A stretch of DNA of 64,000 bases from Marinobacterium iners DSM 11526 (GCF_900107855.1 NZ_FNRJ01000001.1:248001-312000); one strand, 5' to 3'; shown: positions 36,346 through 46,106, counted from the stretch's first letter. Numbers and translations: made by a program. Notes: generated by a model from the sequence alone, not told the origin.

Positions 36346-36783
36346 AGCGTGCAGCGCTATAAATATTTCTCAATCGGCAGCCAGAACAGCACCCGGGTCA
36401 TGGTTCGGCGCAAGAAACCGTTTCCGGTTAATGGGATAACACTTGGTCACCGCCGTTCCACGCTAGGTCACCGTTGTCATCAAGCGTCACCTGCCAGCTG
36501 TTTTAACGGGGAGATTTTGGTGGAGAAGGAAGCCTGCGAAAATACAGCGAGGGCCCAAAAGAAATGAAAACTCACTAAAAGAAAGCCGCCTCCCCTTACT
36601 ATTGAGTTGAAGGAGTATGCGGCCATAAATGCTGAACTTGGCTGTTTCGCAACAGCTGGGTCAGACCTGTCAATGAACGAATTAAATATTAATGATAGTT
36701 GTTCGTATTTGCAATACTTTTATTATGTTTGTTTTGCCGCTAACATAGCGACTCTCAATTGACTCACTCAGCGGACTCCGGCC
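36346..36783. other. 438-base gap with no convincing gene
   Basis: A short plus-strand open frame here has no recognisable content. Two copies of GGTCACCG (36445 and 36466, 21 bases apart) and a related GTCACC further on recall the repeated sites at the ends of some transposons, but no transposase is visible. The last 110 bases are AT-rich promoter for the AraC gene at 36784, with a partial Fur-like TGATAGTTGTTCGTA near 36695. Confidence 0.4.
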
Positions 36784-37716
36784 ATGAACGAATGTCAGTC
36801 CCAACAACCGCTGTCAACCCTACGCAACCAGCACTCTCCCATAGACAAAGTGTTGCGCCAGGGCCTTACTTTCCATTTTGGCGACACTCTGGAACAACAG
36901 GATCGTGTCAGCCATGGGCAGGTTGATGACCACATGCGGATCGTGCTGTTACTGGAAGGTTCGTTGGATCTGCGTTTCGGCGACCATGCCCTGCACATGA
37001 AATCGGCATCGGGTCGCTCGATACGCAATCAAGGCAGCTACATGGATGCCGCTCTGATCGCCCTGAACGCCCCCGAGCGTTTCAGTCGTATTGCACACAA
37101 AGGCCACTATTCCCGCCGTATCAGCCTTGGGCTGAGCGCACAATGGGTTGATGACGCTTTGCACAGCGGCGGACTCAATTCGTCAGGATCCATGAGCGGT
37201 TTTCGTCGCCACCTGAACACCTTCAGGTGGCGAGCTACACCTCACGCCTGTAGCATTGCCGAACAGATGCTGGCACCTCCAGCCCTGTCCGAAGCCATCG
37301 CTGGCATGTACCTTGAATCCCGTGCTCTGGAACTGATCATTGAAGCTTGGTCTACGCTAACAGATGCACAGCCGTGTACCACTACACCACGCCTGTCCGT
37401 CCATGCCACCCGGCGCATCCATGAGGTGGCGGCCTGGCTTCAGGAGCACGCCTCTCGGCACCTGACTTTGGCCGATATCGCCCGCGAAGCCCACATGAGC
37501 ACGGCTACCTTACAGCGTCATTTCAAGCAAGTGCATGGCATCACAGTCGCCGATTATCTGCTGCGCACGCGCATGCAGCAGTCGCATCAGGCATTAACCC
37601 GGCAGGGGCTCAGCGTCACCGAAGCCGCTCACCTGGCGGGATATTCCAGCCCGAGCAATTTCGCCACCGCCTTTCGTCGTTACTTCGGCATTTCACCACG
37701 GCAGGTACGCACCTGA
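36784..37716 (+). CDS. AraC-family regulator (PchR-like) of the FhuA-like receptor operon
   Basis: A 310-residue regulator. The N-terminal domain carries MRIVLLLEGSLDLRFGDHAL. The C-terminal double helix-turn-helix (about residues 215-308) contains LTLADIAREAHMSTATLQRHFK and VTEAAHLAGYSSPSNFATAFRRYFGISPRQVRT. It lies in the same direction as, and 116 bases ahead of, the TonB receptor at 37833, which it probably activates in response to the cognate siderophore. Confidence 0.85.
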   Translation: MNECQSQQPLSTLRNQHSPIDKVLRQGLTFHFGDTLEQQDRVSHGQVDDHMRIVLLLEGSLDLRFGDHALHMKSASGRSIRNQGSYMDAALIALNAPERFSRIAHKGHYSRRISLGLSAQWVDDALHSGGLNSSGSMSGFRRHLNTFRWRATPHACSIAEQMLAPPALSEAIAGMYLESRALELIIEAWSTLTDAQPCTTTPRLSVHATRRIHEVAAWLQEHASRHLTLADIAREAHMSTATLQRHFKQVHGITVADYLLRTRMQQSHQALTRQGLSVTEAAHLAGYSSPSNFATAFRRYFGISPRQVRT

Positions 37717-37801
37717 GCCAGCGAGGATCTGCAGCCAATTGCACCGTTTGCATAGGTTTTTGATCCGTTTACAAAGGACAAGGTACGCCCTGGAATGAAA
37801 A

Positions 37802-37818
37802 AATAATCGTTCTCATTT
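37802..37818. promoter_or_regulatory. Fur-like site upstream of the FhuA-like receptor
   Basis: AATAATCGTTCTCATTT, just before the AAGGAG of the receptor gene, resembles pseudomonad Fur sites, though it matches only about 11 of 19 consensus bases. Its position over the leader fits iron repression of the receptor-fep operon. Confidence 0.5.
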
Positions 37819-37832
37819 AAAGGAGCGATTGC

Positions 37833-40076
37833 ATGATGTCTTTACTCTCAGACCGTCGTCCAAATCGGGTCAACCACTGTCCGGCCCGCCTGTCTCTGCT
37901 GACCTTAGCTCTGGCGACCGCTTCAGCCAGCGCCAGTGCAACCGATACGGATACTATTCGGGTGCAAGAGCCCGACACAGGCCGTACAGAACTGGAGACA
38001 CTGGTCATCAATGCCTATCGCCCCGCCCAAACCATTGGCGGTGCAACCAAGACGGATACACCGCTGCTGGAAACGCCTCATTCTGTTTCGGTTATTGAGC
38101 GTCAGGAGCTGGATGCCCGCGGTGTCCAGAACCTGAATGAAGCCGCCCGCTATACCTCCGGTGTGCTGCCCGAAAGCCAAGGCATTGATAACCGCGTGGA
38201 TGACCTTTACATCCGCGGCTTCGATGCCGGCAGCTTCGGCAATAACGTCATGCTGGACGGCATGCGTGCCCCTTCGGACAGCAACTTGAGCTGGAATCGC
38301 ACTGCCTTCAACAGCTGGAATCTGGAGCGCGTCGAGATTCTCAAGGGACCGTCCAGCGTACTCTATGGCCAGATCGCCCCGGGCGGTATGGTGAACCAGG
38401 TCAGCAAAACGCCGACCCTGGACCAGGAACACATCCTGCAACTGCAGGCCGACAGCCACGGCCGCTATCAAACGGCCTTCGATACCGGTGGTGCCAGTGA
38501 TGACCGCAACAGTCTCTGGCGTCTGGTGGGCTTGATCAAGGACGGAGGCACCCAGATTGACGATACCGAGCACCAACAGTGGTTCCTCGCGCCCAGTGCC
38601 AGTTTCCGCCTCAATGACGACAACACTCGGCTGACACTGTTGGGCCTGTACCAGCAGGATGCAGGAGGCAGCACTTTCCAGTTCATGCCCTATCAGGGAT
38701 CTGTCATTCCGGGAGCAAACGGCTATATCGACAACAGCACCTTCCTGGGCGAGCCGGACTGGAACCAGTACGACCGCAACATCTGGTCGGCCGGCTGGCT
38801 GTTCGAGCACCAGTTCAACGACGACTGGCGCCTGCGTCAGAGCGCCCGCCATACCCATGTGGACTCGCTGTACCGCACCACCGTGGGTTACGGTGTACGT
38901 GGCGCGGCACTGACCGATCTTAATACTCTGACCGACGGCCATATACTCAAGCGGCGGGCGGTACAGGGCGAAGGAGACTCCGATGGACAGACGCTGGATA
39001 CCCGTATCGAAGGTCGCTTCAGCACCGCAGCCCTTAACCATCAGCTGCTGGCAGGCGTCGACTGGCAAAAGACAGACTGGGACTTCCTGCGCAAGGCCGC
39101 ACAGGTGGCGCCGGATGCGATTCAGATCGATATCTACAACCCCGAGTACACCTATTACGACTTTTCCAAGGTACTGTTCGACCAGATGTCCACCAAAGAA
39201 ACCGATCGCCAGACCGGCGTCTACCTGCAGGACCAGATCGCCCTGAATAACTGGCGCTTCACACTAGGAGGACGTTACGACTGGTTCGAGATTGACAGCC
39301 TGAATCGCCTGAACGGCGTGACAACCCGCACCGAGGACGAGGCGCTCACTGCCCGCGCCGGGGTCACCTATTTGTTCGACAACGGCTTCGCGCCCTATCT
39401 GAGCTATGCCGAGTCCTTCCAGCCGGCCGTGGGCACCAGCCGCTCCGGAGCGGCCTTCGATCCGATCACCGGCAGCCAGTGGGAGATCGGCGTCAAGTAC
39501 GAGCCCAGTCAAATCGACGGCATGATCACCCTGGCCGCTTATGATCTGCGACAGCAAAACGTGCTCACCGCCGACCCGCTGAACCAGGCCGATGAACGCT
39601 ATCAGGTCCAAACGGGGGAGGTGCAAATCCGCGGTCTAGAACTGGAAGGCCGCATCACGCCATTCGCCGGTTTCAGCCTGATCGGTGCCGCCACCCGTTT
39701 CGACTCCGAAGTCACCCGTAACAACGACGGCTACACCGGCAATCGCATGATTCGAGTACCGGACTGGATGGCATCCCTGTGGTTGGATTACACCTTCCTC
39801 GGTGGCTCCCTGGATGGCCTGAGTCTGGCCACCGGCTCCCGTTACGTGGATGAAACCTACGGCAACCTGGCCAACAGTCTGAAGATCCCGTCCTATACCC
39901 TCTACGACGCCGCCGTCCGCTATGACCTGGGACAGGTCGGCAACAGCCGGGTACAACTTTCACTCAACGCCAGCAACCTGACCAACGAGCGCTATGTCGC
40001 CACCTGTACCGCCGCTACAGCCTGCTATTACGGCTCCGGCAGAACAGTGATGGCCACCGCCCGTTTCAGCTGGTAA
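37833..40076 (+). CDS. TonB-dependent siderophore receptor (FhuA/FoxA type)
   Basis: A 747-residue receptor with a signal peptide (cleavage near ASASA-T) and a plug resembling ferrichrome/ferrioxamine receptors: SVSVIERQELDARGVQNLNE, DDLYIRGFDAG, then LERVEILKGPSSVLYGQIAP. The barrel ends TARFSW. The start has AAAGGAG 7 bases upstream. A hydroxamate ligand is suggested by the family but not proven. It heads an operon with fepBDGC-like genes, a flavin monooxygenase and a siderophore-interacting reductase. Confidence 0.9.
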   Translation: MMSLLSDRRPNRVNHCPARLSLLTLALATASASASATDTDTIRVQEPDTGRTELETLVINAYRPAQTIGGATKTDTPLLETPHSVSVIERQELDARGVQNLNEAARYTSGVLPESQGIDNRVDDLYIRGFDAGSFGNNVMLDGMRAPSDSNLSWNRTAFNSWNLERVEILKGPSSVLYGQIAPGGMVNQVSKTPTLDQEHILQLQADSHGRYQTAFDTGGASDDRNSLWRLVGLIKDGGTQIDDTEHQQWFLAPSASFRLNDDNTRLTLLGLYQQDAGGSTFQFMPYQGSVIPGANGYIDNSTFLGEPDWNQYDRNIWSAGWLFEHQFNDDWRLRQSARHTHVDSLYRTTVGYGVRGAALTDLNTLTDGHILKRRAVQGEGDSDGQTLDTRIEGRFSTAALNHQLLAGVDWQKTDWDFLRKAAQVAPDAIQIDIYNPEYTYYDFSKVLFDQMSTKETDRQTGVYLQDQIALNNWRFTLGGRYDWFEIDSLNRLNGVTTRTEDEALTARAGVTYLFDNGFAPYLSYAESFQPAVGTSRSGAAFDPITGSQWEIGVKYEPSQIDGMITLAAYDLRQQNVLTADPLNQADERYQVQTGEVQIRGLELEGRITPFAGFSLIGAATRFDSEVTRNNDGYTGNRMIRVPDWMASLWLDYTFLGGSLDGLSLATGSRYVDETYGNLANSLKIPSYTLYDAAVRYDLGQVGNSRVQLSLNASNLTNERYVATCTAATACYYGSGRTVMATARFSW

Positions 40077-40090
40077 CTCCTAAGGCAAAG

Positions 40091-41050
40091 ATGCAGAACA
40101 CTTACCACAACACTCGCCTCTGGACGCCAGGGGCACTGCTGCTCCTGACCCTGCTGGCGACAACGCTACTTGCTCCCGACCTCTATGCCGAAGGCTGGCC
40201 GCGCAACTTCAGCAATGCCGATGGCAGCAGCACTCGCCTGACGGCACCGCCGCAACGCATCCTGTCCACCTCGGTGACCATCACGGGTACCCTGCTGGCA
40301 ATGGATGCGCCGGTGGTTGCCAGCGCATCCTCCGCCAATGGCCAGTTTTTCGACCAATGGGCCGAGCTGGCAACCCGGCGCGGCCTGGAAAACCTCTGGC
40401 CCGCCGGCAGCATCGACTTGGAAGCCGCCTACGCGACGGCACCAGACCTGATCGTCATTTCCGTCAATGGCGCCGACTCTGCCCTGGAACAGCGCCAAGC
40501 GCTGAGCCAGATTGCTCCGGTCATACTGCTTGACTACGGCGCTCTCGACTGGCAAGCGCTGGCAGTGCAACTGGGTCAAGCCATCGGCCTGGAGCGACAA
40601 GCGCATGCCCGCATCGCGGCCTTCGAGAAAACCCTGGCCGAGGCCCGGTCACGTATCCGCTTGCCGGCAGGAAAGGCAAATATCGTCAGTTACAACGGTC
40701 CCGGTATCGCCAACCCCATCGCCACCGCCGAGGGTACCCACGGCCGCTTGTTGAGTGCACTGGGCTTCCGTATAGAATCCCCCGATCCGGCCTGGCACAG
40801 CGGTGCCGGCAAGCCCGGCGATTTCGTACGCTCCGAATATGCCTATCTGACCCGACTGAAGGCGCCAACCACCTTCCTGTTGCGCAGCGATGCCCAGGAC
40901 GTCAGCCGATTTCGTAACGATCCTGTACTGGCAAACCTCCCATCAGTGCGCACGGGCCAGGTCTACGGTTTGGGCCTGAATTCCTTCCGGATCGACTATT
41001 TCAGCGCCAATGAAGTGGTCGCCGAGCTGGTGGCGGCCCTGCAGCCATGA
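40091..41050 (+). CDS. fepB: FepB-like periplasmic ferric-siderophore-binding protein
   Basis: A 319-residue binding protein with a signal peptide (hydrophobic core residues 14-30, cleavage near YA-EG). The sequence starting WPRNFSNADGS, followed by PQRILSTSVTITGTLLAMDA, is strikingly like enterobactin-binding FepB, as is the end VYGLGLNSFRIDYFSANEVV. It delivers ferric siderophore to the FepDG permease. It begins 14 bases after the receptor and overlaps fepD by four bases. Because the receptor is FhuA-like, the ligand need not be enterobactin. Confidence 0.82.
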   Translation: MQNTYHNTRLWTPGALLLLTLLATTLLAPDLYAEGWPRNFSNADGSSTRLTAPPQRILSTSVTITGTLLAMDAPVVASASSANGQFFDQWAELATRRGLENLWPAGSIDLEAAYATAPDLIVISVNGADSALEQRQALSQIAPVILLDYGALDWQALAVQLGQAIGLERQAHARIAAFEKTLAEARSRIRLPAGKANIVSYNGPGIANPIATAEGTHGRLLSALGFRIESPDPAWHSGAGKPGDFVRSEYAYLTRLKAPTTFLLRSDAQDVSRFRNDPVLANLPSVRTGQVYGLGLNSFRIDYFSANEVVAELVAALQP

Positions 41051-42081
41051 GACTCTCCGACGCCCGACACAGAGTCCCTCCTCGACAAAGACGCTTGCTG
41101 AGTGGCCTGATCGGCAGTGGTCTGGCACTGCTGCTGCTGACCCTGCTTAGCCTGGCTACAGGCCTGCACGGCCTGGACCTGGCCGGTACTCGAGCGGCAC
41201 TGTTCGCTTACGACCCCGGCAACAGCGACCATCTGCTGGTACGCCATCTTCAGGTACCGCGTACATTGGCCGCGATTCTGGTCGGGGCGGCGCTGGGCGT
41301 GGCCGGTGTACTCATGCAGGCCCTGACCCGCAACCCGCTAGCCGACCCTGGGTTGCTGGGTGTCAACGCCGGAGCATCGGCGGCGGTTGCCACAGTGGTA
41401 GCCCTGTTCGGCATTACCGAGATCGGTGGTCAGATGCTGGCCGGACTGCTTGGGGCTGGTCTGGCCGGTCTGGCGGTCCTGCTGCTGGGAGGCCTGCGCC
41501 AAGGTCATGACCCTGTGCGCTTGGTGATCGCGGGCACCGCCCTGTCCGCCGTGCTGCTGGCCCTGACCCAAATTATCACCGTCAACAGCGATACCCCCGT
41601 ATTCGAGCAATTCCGTCACTGGGCCGTCGGCTCCTTGCAGGGACGTGGCTACGATGTTCTGCCGCCGCTGGCCCTACTGACCGCCCTCGGTCTGGTGCTG
41701 GCACTGAGCCTGGCCAGATCTCTGGACGCATTGGTGCTGGGACGTGAACTGGGGCAAACGCTGGGCACACGACCCAGACTGATCTGGTGCCTGGCCGCCG
41801 CGACACTAACCCTTCTGACCGGTGTTGCCACCGCCGCAGCAGGCCCCATCGTATTCATCGGCCTGACGGCACCACATATGGCCCGCTTTTTCACCGGCCC
41901 CAACCACCGTTGGCTGCTACCCTGTACACTGATACTGGCCGCTGTCCTGATGCTGGCTGCAGACACTTTGGGACGTCTGGTTGCCCGTCCAGGCGAGGTC
42001 AGCGTCGGCATTATGGCGGCATTGATCGGCGGCCCCTTCTTCGTTGCGCTGGTACGCCGTGGCGGCAGGATTGCGCTATGA
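41047..42081 (+). CDS. fepD: FepD-like siderophore ABC permease
   Basis: A 344-residue FecCD-family permease with about ten helices. Conserved motifs are RLPRT-like VPRTLAAILVGAALGVAGVLMQ near residue 75 and GPIVFIGLTAPHMARFF near residue 265, the latter contacting the ATPase. Its start overlaps fepB (ATGA) and its stop overlaps fepG (ATGA). Confidence 0.88.
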   Translation: MRLSDARHRVPPRQRRLLSGLIGSGLALLLLTLLSLATGLHGLDLAGTRAALFAYDPGNSDHLLVRHLQVPRTLAAILVGAALGVAGVLMQALTRNPLADPGLLGVNAGASAAVATVVALFGITEIGGQMLAGLLGAGLAGLAVLLLGGLRQGHDPVRLVIAGTALSAVLLALTQIITVNSDTPVFEQFRHWAVGSLQGRGYDVLPPLALLTALGLVLALSLARSLDALVLGRELGQTLGTRPRLIWCLAAATLTLLTGVATAAAGPIVFIGLTAPHMARFFTGPNHRWLLPCTLILAAVLMLAADTLGRLVARPGEVSVGIMAALIGGPFFVALVRRGGRIAL

Positions 42082-43115
42082 ATACTCGGTCACATACAGG
42101 CCGGGTCTGGCGTGCCGGCCCCTGGTCCATACTCCTGCGACCACGTGTGTTGCTAGTGAATCTATCCCTCTCGATTCTCGTCTGCGCAACGGCTCTGCTG
42201 TTACTGACCAGCGGTCGCTTTGAACTATCGATTGGTGACATCAGCCAGATCCTGCTACAACAGGAGTCCGGCCACACGGCTTCCCATATTGTCCTGAATA
42301 TCCGCCTGCCAAGAACCCTGACTGCGGTATTTGCCGGAGCGGCGCTGGGCATATCCGGCGCAATTTTCCAGTCGATCTCGCGCAATGCTCTGGGATCACC
42401 CGATATCATCGGCTTCACCACCGGAGCCGCCAGTGGCGCCATCGCACATCTGATCTTTCTGGAGCCCAGCACCGTGGGTGTCGCCCTTGCGACTATTACC
42501 GGCGGCCTGTTCACCGCTGTTCTGGTATATCTGCTCACCCTGCGGCATGGCCGCATCGGCAGCGAACGGCTGGTTCTGATCGGCATAGGCACAGGCACAA
42601 CACTGGCGGCTCTCAACGGGTTGATGCTGGTCAAGGGCGATCTGGACAGCGCCGTGATGGCCAATCTCTGGCTGGCCGGCTCGCTCAACGCGCGCAACTG
42701 GACCCACGCCCTCATGCCCCTGTTTGGCGTGCTGCTGTTGCTGCCATTGATACTACTGTCGGCACGTCGCCTGAGTCTGATCGAAATGGGCGACGATTTG
42801 GCCAGTCAACTGGGCGTATCCGTGGAGCGGACCCGAATGCTGATGACACTTTACGGCGTTCTGCTGGCAGCTCTGGCTACCGCTGCGACCGGCCCCATCG
42901 CCTTCATCGCACTGGCAGCACCTCAGCTGGCCATACGGCTGACCGGTGCTCAGGAACTGCCAGTGTGCGGTGCCGCCACCATGGGAGCAGCATTGCTGGT
43001 GCTGGCGGATCTGCTGACACAATCCATACCGATCTCGCTGACACTGCCTATCGGCCGCATGGCAGCCATCATCGGTGGCCTGTACCTGCTCTGGCTGCTA
43101 AGCCGACGACGTTAA
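42078..43115 (+). CDS. fepG: FepG-like siderophore ABC permease
   Basis: A 345-residue FecCD-family permease. The start at 42078 (MNTRSHTGRVW) overlaps the fepD stop; the frame is open upstream inside fepD, but that is a shadow. Motifs: RLPRTLTAVFAGAALGISGAIFQ near residue 75 and GPIAFIALAAPQLAIRL near residue 275. It forms the heterodimeric channel with FepD. Confidence 0.88.
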   Translation: MNTRSHTGRVWRAGPWSILLRPRVLLVNLSLSILVCATALLLLTSGRFELSIGDISQILLQQESGHTASHIVLNIRLPRTLTAVFAGAALGISGAIFQSISRNALGSPDIIGFTTGAASGAIAHLIFLEPSTVGVALATITGGLFTAVLVYLLTLRHGRIGSERLVLIGIGTGTTLAALNGLMLVKGDLDSAVMANLWLAGSLNARNWTHALMPLFGVLLLLPLILLSARRLSLIEMGDDLASQLGVSVERTRMLMTLYGVLLAALATAATGPIAFIALAAPQLAIRLTGAQELPVCGAATMGAALLVLADLLTQSIPISLTLPIGRMAAIIGGLYLLWLLSRRR

Positions 43116-43154
43116 ACTCTGCCTTCAACCTGTCACAACGAGAGCAACCCACAC

Positions 43155-43982
43155 ATGCAACAGGATCCACTCGACACAGCCATATTGAGTGCCAAATCAG
43201 TACGGCTCGCCTATGACCAGCGCTGCGTTGCGGATCAGTTGAGTCTAGCCATTCCCAAAGGCCGCATCAGCGTCATTCTCGGCGCCAACGGCTGCGGCAA
43301 ATCAACACTGTTGCGAGCGCTGGCGCGCCTGCTCAAACCCACCACCGGACATATTTTGCTGGACGGTCGCGACCTGCGTTCCTACGCCAGCCGCGAACTC
43401 GCCCGCACCCTGGGCCTGCTGCCTCAGGCACCCAATGCACCCGCCGGCATTCGGGTCTGGGAGCTGGTTGCACGCGGCCGTTACCCGCATCAGGGCCTGT
43501 TGCGACAGTGGAGCGAGACCGACGAGCAGGCGGTACGCCAAGCGTTGGCCAATACCGACCTGAGCGAGCTCGCCGAACGTCCGGTTGATGAGCTATCTGG
43601 CGGTCAGCGCCAGCGCGTCTGGCTCGCTATGGCGCTGGCACAACAGCCGGACGTAATGCTGCTGGACGAACCCACCACCTGGCTTGATATCGCCCACCAG
43701 TTCGAGGTGCTGGAACTCTGCCGACGCCTCAACCATGACCAGAGCAAAACGCTCGTCATGGTACTGCACGACCTTAATCAAGCCGCCCGTTATGCCGACC
43801 ACCTCATCGTACTCAAGGCGGGGCAGGTCATCGCCGAAGGTCCTCCCGAGCACGTGATCAAGCCCGATCTCATCGCACGAGCCTTCGGTCTCAACGCTGT
43901 CATCATCGAGGACCCGGTGACCGCCACGCCTCTGGTGGTACCTATCGCCGGCCCAGCCCCCACCACAGGAGACCCTTTATGA
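43155..43982 (+). CDS. fepC: FepC-like siderophore ABC ATPase
   Basis: A 275-residue ATPase with Walker A GANGCGKSTLLRAL near residue 38, signature LSGGQRQRVWLAMAL and Walker B VMLLDEPTTWLD; the sequence TWLDIAHQ is typical of FepC/FhuC. It starts 39 bases after fepG and overlaps the next gene by four bases (ATGA), tying the flavin monooxygenase to the uptake operon. Confidence 0.9.
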   Translation: MQQDPLDTAILSAKSVRLAYDQRCVADQLSLAIPKGRISVILGANGCGKSTLLRALARLLKPTTGHILLDGRDLRSYASRELARTLGLLPQAPNAPAGIRVWELVARGRYPHQGLLRQWSETDEQAVRQALANTDLSELAERPVDELSGGQRQRVWLAMALAQQPDVMLLDEPTTWLDIAHQFEVLELCRRLNHDQSKTLVMVLHDLNQAARYADHLIVLKAGQVIAEGPPEHVIKPDLIARAFGLNAVIIEDPVTATPLVVPIAGPAPTTGDPL

Positions 43983-45289
43983 ACACCACTCCCCCTCTGT
44001 GTATCGGCCTATCACTGGCCGTCACCTGGCTCAGCGGCAACGGCTGGCGCCGCGCCGACAGCCAGGTTGAAGGGATCTACAGTGCCGGTTTCTATACCCG
44101 ACTGGCGCAACTGGCCGAACAGGCTTGCCTGGACTTCCTGTTTCGCCCGGACTCGCTGTTCATTGAGCCGGCCACACTGGAGCAGGCTCCCGGCTTCAGT
44201 AGTCTGGACCCGACGCTGCTACTCACCGCCATCGCCCGCGAAACCTCTCATATTGGTTTGGTAACGACAGCCTCTACCACTTTCAACTCGCCTTATCTGG
44301 TAGCACGCCAGCTGCAATCACTGAGCTGGCTCAGCAATGGCCGGGCCGGCTGGAACGTGGTCACGGCACTGGATGGGCAGCGCAACTTTGGTCTGGAACA
44401 GATGCCTGCTGCAGCCGAACGTTATGCCCGGGCGCAGGAGTTTGTCGATGTCGTACAGCAGCTCTGGGACAGCTATCCAGACACGGCGCTGCTGGCCGAA
44501 CGCCGCTCAGGTCAGTACGCCGACAGTGGTCTCATCCGGCCAATCCAGCATCAAGGTGTATATTTCAAGGTAGAAGGGCCGTTGAGCACTCCAATGCATG
44601 GCAGTGGGCGAGTCCCCTTGTTTCAGGCAGGGGCTTCACCGGAGGGACGTGATTTCGCAGCTCGCATTGCCGATGCCATTTTTGCCGCCACACCGGATAT
44701 CCATGCCGGTGTTGAACTGCGCCAGGATATCCGCACCCGTGCTCAGCATCATGGCCGAAGCCCTGGCTCCGTGCGTGTATTGCCGGGCCTCAGCCTGTAT
44801 CTGGCCTCCTCGCGTGCCGAGGCGCGCGACTTGTTTGAAGCCACCCAGACCGAGGATAGCCGCATGCGTAAGCTGAAGTATCTGCAGACCAACCTCGGCC
44901 TTGATCCCACCACTCTACCACCGGACCAACCCATTACCGCCGATCTACTGCAACCCACGCCAGCGAACGTCAGAAGTAGAACCCATGCAGGGCTGCTGCG
45001 TCGTTTGATCCTGCGTGAATCACCCAGCCTCAACAACCTGCTGCAACGCCCCGAAGTCAGTCCTTCAGCACACTGGCAGGTGATAGGCACGTCGGAGGAT
45101 GCGCTTCAGGCGATTCTGGAACGCTATCAGGCGGGCGCGGCTGACGGCTTCATCGCCCTGCCAGGAGGCGCCGTGCAATCGCTCGAACTGGTATGCGCTG
45201 AACTGGTGCCGGCACTGGCAGACTTGGGGCTGTTCCGCCAGGCATACCAGGGCACCAGTCTGCGCGAGCACTTGGGACTGCCCTATTAA
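43979..45289 (+). CDS. luciferase-like flavin-dependent monooxygenase (NtaA/DszA/SnaA group)
   Basis: A 436-residue class C flavin monooxygenase of the NtaA/SnaA/DszA group. Visible signatures include LLTAIARETSHIGLVTTAST near residue 85, GRAGWNVVTALD near residue 120 and the substrate-side PLFQAGASPEGRDFAARIADAIF near residue 215. Such enzymes use FMNH2 from a partner reductase and oxidise C-N, C-S or similar bonds, including in chelators such as NTA and EDTA. Its start overlaps fepC and the siderophore-interacting reductase follows 21 bases later. I infer a role in breaking down the imported siderophore to free iron; the actual substrate is unknown. Confidence 0.8.
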   Translation: MNTTPPLCIGLSLAVTWLSGNGWRRADSQVEGIYSAGFYTRLAQLAEQACLDFLFRPDSLFIEPATLEQAPGFSSLDPTLLLTAIARETSHIGLVTTASTTFNSPYLVARQLQSLSWLSNGRAGWNVVTALDGQRNFGLEQMPAAAERYARAQEFVDVVQQLWDSYPDTALLAERRSGQYADSGLIRPIQHQGVYFKVEGPLSTPMHGSGRVPLFQAGASPEGRDFAARIADAIFAATPDIHAGVELRQDIRTRAQHHGRSPGSVRVLPGLSLYLASSRAEARDLFEATQTEDSRMRKLKYLQTNLGLDPTTLPPDQPITADLLQPTPANVRSRTHAGLLRRLILRESPSLNNLLQRPEVSPSAHWQVIGTSEDALQAILERYQAGAADGFIALPGGAVQSLELVCAELVPALADLGLFRQAYQGTSLREHLGLPY

Positions 45290-45310
45290 AACAACTTCAG
45301 AGGATTCGAC

Positions 45311-46048
45311 ATGAATCAACCGCAACGCCGTACGCACCGTATTCACTACGAACTCAAACATCGCCCGGTACATGTGGTACGCATTGAACCTCAGGGCAGT
45401 CAGTTTATCCGCATCGTTTTTGGCGGGGAGGCGCTGTATGATTTCTGCTCGCGTGGCTTTGACGATCACATCAAGTTCATTTTTCAGGATGTAGACAGTA
45501 GCGAGACCCTGATGCGTGACTACACGCCACGACACTTCGACCCTGAACGCCAGGAGCTGAGCATTGAATTCGCACTGCACGGAGAGGGCAGCGCCTGTCG
45601 CTGGGCACAGCAGGCCCGCCCCGGCCAGACAGCCACCATCGCAGGCCCAAGAGGATCTCTTCTCATTGCCGGCGACTACGACTGGTATCTGCTGGCGGGA
45701 GACGCCACAGCCCTGCCCGCCATACGCCGTTGCGTAGAAGAGCTGCCAACGAACAGCCGAATACGTGTCATGTTGCAAATGCCCGAGGACTACAGCGCTG
45801 ACGAATGGCAGGCACACCCGCATATCGACCTGCACTTGCAGCACACGGACTCCGCCTTGCTCGAACAGCTACAGACCCTGCCACTGCCAGAAGGCATCGG
45901 TTTTGTCTGGGCTGCCGGCGAAAAAAACAGCATGGCCCAAATACGCAAACTCATCCGTCAACAGACACCGTTTCTGAGTCCGAACACACGTATTGCCGCC
46001 TATTGGCGCAAAGGCTGTCCCTGTTTCCACGAAGAGCTGCAGGAGTAA
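45311..46048 (+). CDS. siderophore-interacting protein (ferric-chelate reductase, ViuB/SIP type)
   Basis: A 245-residue FAD protein. The FAD-binding RDYTPRHFDPERQELSIEFALH lies near residue 75, GPRGSLLIAGDYDWYLLAGD near residue 115 and the C-terminal VWAAGEKNSMAQIRKL near residue 200, all standard for ViuB/SIP proteins. These reduce ferric siderophore in the cytoplasm, releasing Fe(II). A Cys-x-Cys-Phe near the C-terminus is also present. It is the last gene of the 37833-46048 operon. Confidence 0.88.
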   Translation: MNQPQRRTHRIHYELKHRPVHVVRIEPQGSQFIRIVFGGEALYDFCSRGFDDHIKFIFQDVDSSETLMRDYTPRHFDPERQELSIEFALHGEGSACRWAQQARPGQTATIAGPRGSLLIAGDYDWYLLAGDATALPAIRRCVEELPTNSRIRVMLQMPEDYSADEWQAHPHIDLHLQHTDSALLEQLQTLPLPEGIGFVWAAGEKNSMAQIRKLIRQQTPFLSPNTRIAAYWRKGCPCFHEELQE

Positions 46049-46106
46049 ACATTTAAGTTTGATGTATAGGGTTCTCATCCTGACACAACAAATGCTAATA
46101 TTTGAA

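Noticed and set aside
37923-39068. 381-codon minus-strand open frame
   Set aside because: Antisense to the FhuA-like receptor gene; no recognisable motif.
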